A model generated the notes under the pieces. The model saw only the letters and a list, made by a program, of their open reading frames with translations, did no database searches and had not been told where the DNA came from. This document shows positions 1 through 5,660 of a stretch of DNA of 10,541 nt, piece after piece (position 1 is the stretch's first letter; each line of letters starts with the position of its first letter). Origin of the DNA: CAYMNU01 sp964391885 (GTDB lineage Archaea; Altiarchaeota; Altiarchaeia; JAFGQM01). The DNA lies in the NCBI GenBank assembly GCA_964391885.1, contig CAYMNU010000080.1, positions 1 to 10,541 of the forward strand. Direction: 5' to 3'. The translations under genes and the position numbers were made by a program.

Positions 1-463
1 GCGGATCTGGGGTTCCTTCATCACATAAGTCGTTTAATGTCGTGGGATTCCCTGTCCAAACATGCTCTTTCGCATCGTCTCCACATGCCCCGTCGATTAC
101 CATCGGGCTGCTGCATGAAGCGTTATTACCTCCACCGCTCACGTTGCAGGTCCAGAAATAATTAGTCCCGTCATCGCCTAAGCTGTGTGGGTCTCCCTCA
201 ATGCAGCTGTCCATGGAAGCTCCGCACTTTGCATGAGCAACATAGCAGCTCACCCCGCAGTTAGTCTCGCATCCCGCACAGTTGTCCCAAAGGTAATCCC
301 TGTCCATCCTGCACATCATACAGTCAAAGGTCTCGGCGCTGCTCTCGCCCAGGTCGGTCGATGTCGTTGACATGAAGAAAGCCACTACTATTATAACAAT
401 TATGGCTACGGCGATTATCAGCAAATACTCCATAGCTGTCTGGCCCTTTTTTTCCATGCGCAT
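1..463 (-). CDS. Class III signal-peptide (pilin-like) cysteine-rich surface protein, partial
   Basis: Translated by hand on the minus strand: 154 codons are open from ATG at 463 to the left edge, so the C-terminus is missing. Residues 3-13 (MEKKGQTAMEY) match the archaeal class III signal peptide: basic residues, then Gly|Gln, with Glu at +5 and Tyr at +6, followed by a hydrophobic helix (about 14-31). In this family prepilin peptidase cuts before the Gln and the helix packs into a type IV pilus-like fibre or anchors the protein. Residues 48-87 hold eight cysteines, including two CxxC pairs (48/51, 62/65). From about 100 comes a module with WTC at 104-106, GGGNNASC at 110-117, Cys127 and Cys147, like the WTC-GG-NASC repeats of many secreted microbial proteins. 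A second repeat seems to begin at the edge. ATG at 457 is an alternative start. The gene lies 28 bases after a small membrane-protein gene and is probably cotranscribed with it. The role is inferred as surface adhesion or pilus. Confidence 0.82.
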   Translation of the reverse strand, partial: MRMEKKGQTAMEYLLIIAVAIIVIIVVAFFMSTTSTDLGESSAETFDCMMCRMDRDYLWDNCAGCETNCGVSCYVAHAKCGASMDSCIEGDPHSLGDDGTNYFWTCNVSGGGNNASCSSPMVIDGACGDDAKEHVWTGNPTTLNDLCDEGTPDP

Positions 464-491
464 TACTAATGCCTTCCGGAATAAAAATCCT

Positions 492-812
492 TTAGAAGAA
501 CGAGCCCATTATGATGAACACGAGAACACTTAGGCATGCCGCCGTTGCAACAGGCTTCATGGGCCCTTTAGCAAAAATGGAAACAGGAACCATAAACAAG
601 AAAACAGGAAGCAGTAGGCTCGCATCCGTTCTATTGGAATGGCGTGCCCCGAAGAGGAATCCCAGCCCGGCAAGCACGAGAATGAGTACAAGCACGCCAA
701 GATAAGTGAATACCTCCTTGTTCTCCTCGCTCGCATCGTCACCGCTGAGCTCCTTGTTCCTGACTATGGCCGCGAGGATGAAGAGTCCTATGATTATCGC
801 AAGCGGGTCCAT
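492..812 (-). CDS. Small four-helix membrane protein (paralogue 3)
   Basis: Unrecognised protein of 106 residues, very hydrophobic, with about four predicted membrane helices (near 3-18, 36-55, 65-80 and 87-104) and an acidic, charged loop at 19-34 (KELSGDDASEENKE). The layout matches the two upstream genes: helix, charged loop containing EN, helix pair, then a KG(S/P) turn before the last helix (AKGPMKPVATAA here, TKGSxQxLS in the others). It is therefore probably a diverged member of the same small family. Its ATG overlaps the upstream stop by one base (TAATG at 814-810), which implies translational coupling. The class III signal-peptide gene follows after 28 bases. Function is unknown; the context suggests a membrane role linked to the surface protein, but this is only inference. 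Confidence 0.72.
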   Translation of the reverse strand: MDPLAIIIGLFILAAIVRNKELSGDDASEENKEVFTYLGVLVLILVLAGLGFLFGARHSNRTDASLLLPVFLFMVPVSIFAKGPMKPVATAACLSVLVFIIMGSFF

Positions 813-1087
813 TACATGACTATCTGGAACAGCAGCACCAGCGTAACCAGCATCGAGAGCATCTGGGCGCTGCCCTTTGTGTACATTGTGATGAGCCCGA
901 ACAACAGTGTAAGCGGCATGATAAGGCTTTGCACTACTCTCCCAAAGCCGAAAAAACCGAAGCTCCAGAAAAGAAACACGACGCCCAGAAGCGCATAAGC
1001 TAGTTGCCAGTTCTCTTTCTTGCTCACGCTTGCAACGAGCAGCAGCGTGAAGCCTATGAGGAGCCCCCCCAATGCAGGTGAAACCAT
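812..1087 (-). CDS. Small four-helix membrane protein (paralogue 2)
   Basis: Unrecognised protein of 91 residues with about four predicted membrane helices (near 5-21, 28-48, 51-68 and 74-91) and a short charged loop SKKEN at 22-26. The C-terminal part TKGSAQMLS aligns with TKGSLQLLS of the next gene upstream, and the KEN loop and the Trp in helix 2 also match, so the two are paralogues. The ATG lies about 29 bases from a TATA-like box, which suggests a nearly leaderless mRNA. The stop overlaps the start of the next gene (TAATG). No enzymatic or transport motif is visible. Confidence 0.72.
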   Translation of the reverse strand: MVSPALGGLLIGFTLLLVASVSKKENWQLAYALLGVVFLFWSFGFFGFGRVVQSLIMPLTLLFGLITMYTKGSAQMLSMLVTLVLLFQIVM

Positions 1088-1107
1088 TTGTTACTACTAA
1101 TTGGTTG

Positions 1108-1123
1108 TTAAAAACTTAAAAAG
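1108..1123 (-). promoter_or_regulatory. TATA box for the 812-1087 gene
   Basis: Read on the minus strand the element is CTTTTTAAGTTTTTAA. Its centre is about 29 bases upstream of the ATG at 1087, the archaeal TATA-to-start spacing expected for a leaderless or very short-leader mRNA. It matches the box of the upstream paralogue at 14 of 16 bases. No Shine-Dalgarno sequence lies next to the ATG. Confidence 0.5.
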
Positions 1124-1131
1124 CCTAATCT

Positions 1132-1425
1132 TTAGATAATTGCCGCCAGAACGATTACAACTGCAATAAAAGCAGAAAGAAGCTGCAGGCTTCCTTTTGT
1201 TTTGACGGCAGCCACTGAAAATAAGGCAAAGGCAAGCAATGGCGTTCCTACTCCTATGCTCGCTTTAGATGACAGCAAAGGAAGTGACCAGGCCACGGTT
1301 ACTAAACCCGCAATCAGCAAGAAGGCTTTTGCAGCAGTGTTTTTGTTTTCTTTGTCTGCCAGATGCACCAAATACATCCCCAAGGCCAATGCCAACAGGC
1401 CCACACTGTTAAATACCGGTGCCAT
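1132..1425 (-). CDS. Small four-helix membrane protein (paralogue 1)
   Basis: Unrecognised protein of 97 residues with about four hydrophobic helices (near 5-22, 31-50, 57-74 and 80-97) and a charged loop DKENKN at 24-29. It shares with the 91-residue neighbour the KEN loop after helix 1, a Trp in helix 2, a Pro-Leu before helix 3 and a TKGSxQxLS stretch before the last helix. I read the pair as an ancient tandem duplication. Its promoter faces the DP1 promoter across 86 bases. No known family is recognised; the even spread of helices and lack of charged catalytic residues suggest a structural membrane component rather than an enzyme. Confidence 0.72.
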   Translation of the reverse strand: MAPVFNSVGLLALALGMYLVHLADKENKNTAAKAFLLIAGLVTVAWSLPLLSSKASIGVGTPLLAFALFSVAAVKTKGSLQLLSAFIAVVIVLAAII

Positions 1426-1440
1426 TGCCTCTAATAGTGG

Positions 1441-1456
1441 TTAAAAATATAAAAAG
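1441..1456 (-). promoter_or_regulatory. TATA box for the 1132-1425 gene
   Basis: The minus-strand element CTTTTTATATTTTTAA has its core (TTTATATT) at 1453-1446, about 25 bases from the ATG at 1425. Transcription would start almost at the ATG. A short purine run (AGAGG) just before the ATG is too close to act as a normal ribosome-binding site. Confidence 0.6.
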
Positions 1457-1479
1457 ATTAGATTATCGCAAACCTTAAA

Positions 1480-1490
1480 ATATTTAAATA
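1480..1490 (+). promoter_or_regulatory. TATA box for DP1
   Basis: The A/T element ATATTTAAATA has its centre about 26-27 bases before the GTG at 1512, so the predicted transcription start falls on or next to the start codon. This supports GTG 1512 over the in-frame ATG at 1527. Confidence 0.6.
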
Positions 1491-1511
1491 ATTGCCGATT
1501 GTAAAATCCCT

Positions 1512-3068
1512 GTGGATTCTGATTCTATGGCTGCTCTAGGCGAAGAGCCTGAAAATGATGCGGAAGTTACTGTGAAGCAGGTAAGAAAGTCATCCCCCAA
1601 AGACGAAACCGCAGTCCAGAAGAAGATAACCGATACCTTTATCGGTTCAGGCATACTTCTCAGCGGCCAGGCAGCAGGTGTCATAAAATCAAAGGGCATA
1701 AAGCCCGACAAGATAATCTCACTGGCTCAAGAAAAGGGTGTATTCCTTGTGACAAAAGAATTTGTAGAAGAGTTCTTTCCTGAAGAAACGCGGGAGAGCC
1801 TGTCATTTGTAATCCGCCGCGGAAAGCCGGCGACCGCCTCCCAAATCGAGGCTAATCTCGTTTTCGACAAGGACAAAGACGTCACAGGACAGTCCACATC
1901 CGAAGGCACAATAGAAAACTTCATAGAGCTCTTCAGGGACCGCTACAAAAGGATGAAAGGCATTTTGATGAACCGGGCCAGCCTTCGCGACGCCATCGAC
2001 ATCGGCAACCTTGAGAAATACCGCGACCAGCAGGTCAAGGTCATAGGCATGATAAGGGAACTAAGGCGCTCAAAGAGCGGCAACCTCCTTATAGAAATAG
2101 AAGACCCTACCGGGAATGCGCTAGTCGTCGACTACAGCGAAGCGGCGCAGAAGAAGACGATTCTTGTAAACGATGAGGTTATCGGCGTAACCGGCACGGT
2201 GAAAGGCGATCTTATACTGGCTCAGGAGATAATAGAGCCGGACATACCAATGGCCCGGCCGGAGCCGAATTGCGAAGACCCTATTTCAATGGCATTTCTT
2301 TCGGATATACATGTAGGCTCCCTGCTTTTCAAGGAACGAGAATTCCGTAGCTTTATTGACTGGCTTAATCTTTCAGGCTCGGGCAACCGAAGGGAAATAG
2401 CAGAATCGATTAAATACCTTTTCGTTGCAGGCGATTTGGTGGACGGCATAGGTATATACCCCGGCCAGGAGGGCGAGCTTGCGATACCTGATATTTACAA
2501 GCAGTATGACTACTTCACACGCCTGTTTGAGCAGATCCCCGATTACATTGAAGTCATAATAGCTGCAGGCAACCACGATGCCATAAGGCGAGCGGAGCCG
2601 CAACCCTCGCTGGAGAGCCTGCTCGAAAAGCTGTCCGAGAAGCCAAACATCCACCTAGTTGGCAACCCTGCAAGGGTGAAGGCACATGGATTTGAGGTTT
2701 TAATGTACCATGGAACGTCTATGGACGCAATGATATCTTCCTTGTCCCACTTGTCATACGACAAACCGGAACGCGCCCAGATAGAGTATTTAAAGAAGCG
2801 CCATTTGTCTCCAATTTATGGCACAAAGGAGCAGATAGCGCCCGAGGAGAGGGATTTCATGGCGATTGATTTTGTTCCTGATATCTTTCATTGCGGCCAC
2901 GTGCACAAGAACGGATATGCCACTTACCGCGGTGTCAAAGTCATCAATTCTGGCACATGGCAGGCACAGACCGATTTCCAGCAGCAACAAGGCCATATGC
3001 CCACTCCCTGTCAAGTGCCCGTTCTGGACATGCAGTCCAATCAGCTGAAGGTGCTTAGTTTTGGGTAA
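1512..3068 (+). CDS. polB: DNA polymerase II (PolD) small subunit DP1
   Basis: DP1 is the 3'-5' exonuclease and clamp-loading partner of the catalytic DP2 subunit in the archaeal replicative D-family polymerase. The product has 518 residues, within the usual range. A variable N-terminal region (1-140) is followed by an OB-fold (about 155-245) and a calcineurin-like phosphoesterase domain (about 255-500). All expected metal-site motifs are present: DIH (265-267), GDLVDG (307-312), GNHD (353-356), YHG (399-401) and GHVH (462-465), so the exonuclease should be active. The C-terminal PCQVPVLDMQSNQLK stretch is typical of DP1. No intein is seen. The GTG start is chosen because a TATA box lies 26 bases upstream. 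DP2 is not in the window. The gene is convergent with the hypothetical gene downstream, with only 18 bases between the stops. Confidence 0.96.
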   Translation: MDSDSMAALGEEPENDAEVTVKQVRKSSPKDETAVQKKITDTFIGSGILLSGQAAGVIKSKGIKPDKIISLAQEKGVFLVTKEFVEEFFPEETRESLSFVIRRGKPATASQIEANLVFDKDKDVTGQSTSEGTIENFIELFRDRYKRMKGILMNRASLRDAIDIGNLEKYRDQQVKVIGMIRELRRSKSGNLLIEIEDPTGNALVVDYSEAAQKKTILVNDEVIGVTGTVKGDLILAQEIIEPDIPMARPEPNCEDPISMAFLSDIHVGSLLFKEREFRSFIDWLNLSGSGNRREIAESIKYLFVAGDLVDGIGIYPGQEGELAIPDIYKQYDYFTRLFEQIPDYIEVIIAAGNHDAIRRAEPQPSLESLLEKLSEKPNIHLVGNPARVKAHGFEVLMYHGTSMDAMISSLSHLSYDKPERAQIEYLKKRHLSPIYGTKEQIAPEERDFMAIDFVPDIFHCGHVHKNGYATYRGVKVINSGTWQAQTDFQQQQGHMPTPCQVPVLDMQSNQLKVLSFG

Positions 3069-3086
3069 ATCAAAATAGCTGAAAAA

Positions 3087-3782
3087 TCAAAGCTCAGACA
3101 GTATTTTTCCAATCAATGCCGGCTCAATGCCCTCGCTCAGAAGCCTGGAACCTACCATGCGTTTGAGCCCTGTTTTTTCCGGGCTTCCTCGCTCAAAGCC
3201 CTTTCCCCTCTCTCGCGCCACTGCCAAGTAATCCCTGAGATGGTCTGGAACCATAGACTTGGGGCTTTCCCGTGTTGCAGGGCGCGTAAGCTCTCTAAAC
3301 TCCGGGGCATTTGTACGCCTCGCGACAGCCCCATTAGGCTCAGTAGTTTCGGCGACAGATTTTTTGACATCGGGTCTTGGGACTTTGGCTTCCGATCTAC
3401 CTGGTGAACGGGATTTTCTTTTGTCTGGTATATTCCTTTCATGCTCTCTCCACACTCTGCGTGCTTCTGCTATGTTCTCTTTAGCTATATGCCGGGTCTT
3501 GCCATCCGGGAATAGGGCGAAGCGATGGAGTGGCCTGCCAAAATTGAATGCAGTCACCGGAATGCCCTCTAAGCCGCTTTTCGGTATCCTTACAAGCTCC
3601 CTCTCCTTTGCAACTGCAGGAGGCTTTCTTTCAGTTCGCCCTGCTGCAATCTCGCCTTTCATCCGCTCAATGCTTTTCCTGATTCTCGCTGCTTGTTCTT
3701 TTTCTGCCGCTAATTGAGCCCTCAAGAGGCTTCTTGCATCCATAGGCCTTTTTGGGGCACTTTTCCTAGGTTTTCCTTTCAT
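3087..3782 (-). CDS. Hypothetical basic protein downstream of ilvD
   Basis: I do not recognise this protein. It has 231 residues from ATG 3782, or 233 from a TTG at 3788 that would overlap the ilvD stop. It is rich in Lys, Arg and Glu and strongly basic. In order it shows a charged helical, perhaps coiled-coil region (about 14-48), a more ordered middle part with aromatic and Gly residues (about 65-118, FNFGRPLHRFALFPDGKTRHI), a low-complexity Arg/Pro/Ser/Glu linker (120-175), and a C-terminal helical segment (about 180-231, ending LLSEGIEPALIGKILSEL). The basic charge suggests nucleic-acid or ribosome contact, but no domain proves it. It probably shares the ilvD transcript, as only two bases lie between the ATG and the ilvD stop. 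The antisense ORF at 3259-3717 is regarded as a shadow. Confidence 0.65.
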   Translation of the reverse strand: MKGKPRKSAPKRPMDARSLLRAQLAAEKEQAARIRKSIERMKGEIAAGRTERKPPAVAKERELVRIPKSGLEGIPVTAFNFGRPLHRFALFPDGKTRHIAKENIAEARRVWREHERNIPDKRKSRSPGRSEAKVPRPDVKKSVAETTEPNGAVARRTNAPEFRELTRPATRESPKSMVPDHLRDYLAVARERGKGFERGSPEKTGLKRMVGSRLLSEGIEPALIGKILSEL

Positions 3783-3784
3783 AA

Positions 3785-5404
3785 TCAACAGACATGCAGC
3801 ACATCCCTTCTGTACTTCGCAAGCATCGGGCTCATCTTTCTCTCTGGCGGCTTCGCCTTTGCGAGCCTCTCCATAATCTCGATATTACTTAGCTTGACAT
3901 CCAGCTTTCTTCCCGGGATGTCCACTGTGATTATATCCCCGTCTCTGACTGCGGCCAGCGCTCCTCCCTTGAAGGCCTCTGGCTCTATGTGGCCGATGCA
4001 TGGCCCGCGGGTCCCTCCCGAGAAACGCCCGTCAGTGAGCAGGGCTACTCTCTTGAACCCCGCCCCGCTTATAGCTGCAGTCGGCGTGAGCATCTCGGGC
4101 ATTCCCGGCGCACCAGCCGGTCCCATATAACGCAGTACGATAACGTCTCCCTCATTTATCTTTTTCTTGGAAATAGCTTCCATGACCCCTTCCTCAGTGT
4201 CGAAGACCTTTGCAGGCCCCTCGATGAGCATGGCCTCCGGCTCTACGGCAGTCTGCTTCACTACTGATGCTTCCGCGAGGTTGCCTTTCAAAACGGCTAT
4301 ACCGCCCTCTTTGTAGAACGGGTTTTCCAGGGGTCGGATAATTTCCCCGTCCTTGATCTTCCCTTCTTCTGCGATTTCCCCAATGCCCTTACCATTCACT
4401 GTTTCCGAGTTCCTGAGTTTGTCTTTAAGCCTGTTAAGCACTGCGGGTATGCCACCCGCCTGGTCTAAATCTTCCATGACATAAGGGCCCGCAGGCCTGA
4501 TATGGCAGATGTTCGGGGTCTCTTTCGCCAAACGGTCAAAATCATCCAGCGTGAGCTCGATGCCGCATTCTTTTGCAATCGCTGGCAGGTGCAGTGCAGT
4601 GTTGGTGCTCCCCCCTATGGCCATGTCGACCATGACTGCGTTGTGGAATGCATTCTTTGTCATTATCTGCCGTGGTGTGATATTCTTTTTTACAAGCTCC
4701 ACTATCCTTTTTCCAGACTCATAAGCCTGCTTGAGCTTCTCCGGAGAAACAGCCAGCGTAGTAGCGCATCCCGTGACGGACATGCCCAGCGTCTCTGTCA
4801 TGCATGCCATGGAGTTGGCTGTAAACAATCCGGAACATGACCCCGCCCCGGGACAGGAGCAGCACTCGTATTTTTCCATATCCTTTTCATCTGCATTGCC
4901 TGCCCTGATTTTGCCAACTTCCTCAAAAACACTCACAAGGTCTGCTTTTCGCCCGTCAACACTCCCTGCTTTCATCGGCCCGCCTGTCAGGATGACCGCA
5001 GGTATGTCCAAGCGCCCTGCAGCCATGAGCATGCCTGGTGTTATCTTGTCGCAGTTTGTGACGCCGACCCAGCCGTCGAAGCTGTGCGAGAGCATCATTA
5101 TCTCGATGTTGTCTGCTATATGGTCTCTTGATGGCAGCGAAAGCCTCATCTCGACGTGCATGGCTATCCCGTCGCACACACCGGGCACGCCCCATTCAAA
5201 AGGCACGCCCCCCGCGTCGCGGATGCCCCGCTTGACCTCTTTTGTAAGGGTATCAAGGTGTATGTGCCCCGGTATTATATCATTGTAGCTGTTGGCCACC
5301 CCTATGAAGGGTTTCTCAAAGTCTTCGCTCTTAAGCCCGTCTGCCCTCAGCAGCGAGCGGTGCGGTGATGTCTCAACGCCTTTCTTCAGGATATCGCTTC
5401 TCAT
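3785..5404 (-). CDS. ilvD: Dihydroxy-acid dehydratase
   Basis: IlvD removes water from 2,3-dihydroxy-3-methyl-acids to give the 2-oxo acid precursors of valine, isoleucine and leucine; relatives in the same family act on sugar acids such as gluconate. The product is 539 residues and full length. Family signatures are SYNDIIPGHIHL (39-50), TNCDK (116-120, with cluster Cys118 and the Mg-binding Lys120), CPGAGSCSGL (184-193, cluster Cys190) and DGRFSGGTRG (458-467, catalytic Ser462). Gly46 stands where [2Fe-2S] enzymes have their first cluster cysteine, as in the oxygen-sensitive [4Fe-4S] type. The frame stays open upstream to 5617, but that part is antisense to the DUF1858 gene; homology starts at MRSDILKKG and a TATA-like box lies about 28 bases upstream, so ATG 5404 is chosen. 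No other branched-chain gene is in the window, so a sugar-acid substrate cannot be excluded. Confidence 0.94.
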   Translation of the reverse strand: MRSDILKKGVETSPHRSLLRADGLKSEDFEKPFIGVANSYNDIIPGHIHLDTLTKEVKRGIRDAGGVPFEWGVPGVCDGIAMHVEMRLSLPSRDHIADNIEIMMLSHSFDGWVGVTNCDKITPGMLMAAGRLDIPAVILTGGPMKAGSVDGRKADLVSVFEEVGKIRAGNADEKDMEKYECCSCPGAGSCSGLFTANSMACMTETLGMSVTGCATTLAVSPEKLKQAYESGKRIVELVKKNITPRQIMTKNAFHNAVMVDMAIGGSTNTALHLPAIAKECGIELTLDDFDRLAKETPNICHIRPAGPYVMEDLDQAGGIPAVLNRLKDKLRNSETVNGKGIGEIAEEGKIKDGEIIRPLENPFYKEGGIAVLKGNLAEASVVKQTAVEPEAMLIEGPAKVFDTEEGVMEAISKKKINEGDVIVLRYMGPAGAPGMPEMLTPTAAISGAGFKRVALLTDGRFSGGTRGPCIGHIEPEAFKGGALAAVRDGDIITVDIPGRKLDVKLSNIEIMERLAKAKPPERKMSPMLAKYRRDVLHVC

Positions 5405-5426
5405 TTTAACAAAGGTATTTATTGGA

Positions 5427-5438
5427 AGTATTATAACT
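5427..5438. promoter_or_regulatory. Shared TATA-like element between ilvD and the DUF1858-gapN pair
   Basis: The element AGTATTATAACT is a partial inverted repeat (AGT and ACT arms around an A/T core), so it reads as a TATA box on both strands. Its centre is about 28 bases from the ilvD ATG (5404, minus) and about 24 bases from the DUF1858 ATG (5457, plus). The plus gene might instead use TATTTATT at 5416-5423, which would give a leader of about 12 bases. The whole divergent gap is only 52 bases. Confidence 0.5.
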
Positions 5439-5456
5439 ATTAGGGACAAAAATAAA

Positions 5457-5660
5457 ATGGACAAGATAACGAAGGACATGACACTGGGCGAGGTAGTCCA
5501 GAAATTCCCGGAGACCATAGAAGTGTTCAGCGCCCACGGCCTGCATTGCATAGGCTGCCATGTCGCAGCCTTTGAAACCATAGAGCAAGGTGCCATGGCG
5601 CACGGCATTGATGACATAAAAGGCTTAATAAAAGAGCTTAACGACGCAGTCTCAAAATGA
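5457..5660 (+). CDS. DUF1858 / hybrid-cluster-associated redox disulfide domain protein
   Basis: A 67-residue protein made of one DUF1858-type domain (called the hybrid-cluster-protein-associated redox disulfide domain). The family pattern is clear: a start like ITKDMTLGEVVQKFPET, then FSAHGLHCIGCHVAAFETIEQGAMAHGI with the CIGC pair (Cys31 and Cys34) in the loop before a helix. The two cysteines are thought to form a redox-active disulfide or bind metal; the exact role of the family is not settled. The start is ATG 5457, since homology begins there and the longer frame to 5292 is antisense to ilvD. Its stop overlaps the aldehyde dehydrogenase start (ATGA at 5657-5660), so the two are translationally coupled and probably made together. 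Confidence 0.88.
   Translation: MDKITKDMTLGEVVQKFPETIEVFSAHGLHCIGCHVAAFETIEQGAMAHGIDDIKGLIKELNDAVSK

Noticed and set aside
639..998. Plus-strand ORF of 119 residues over the small membrane proteins
   Set aside because: It is antisense to two hydrophobic frames with a TAATG coupling; the product has no membrane or domain features.
3259..3717. Plus-strand ORF of 152 residues opposite the basic hypothetical gene
   Set aside because: Its Ser/Leu/Ala-rich product has no clear domain and looks like the reverse reading of a Lys/Arg/Glu-rich gene; the minus frame is longer and adjoins ilvD.
4731..5288. Plus-strand ORF of 185 residues inside ilvD
   Set aside because: It is antisense to the most conserved part of ilvD and has no promoter or recognisable domain.
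5405..5617. N-terminal extension of ilvD by 71 residues (open frame to 5617)
   Set aside because: It is antisense to the DUF1858 gene, homology begins at MRSDILKKG, and the promoter element fits a start at 5404.
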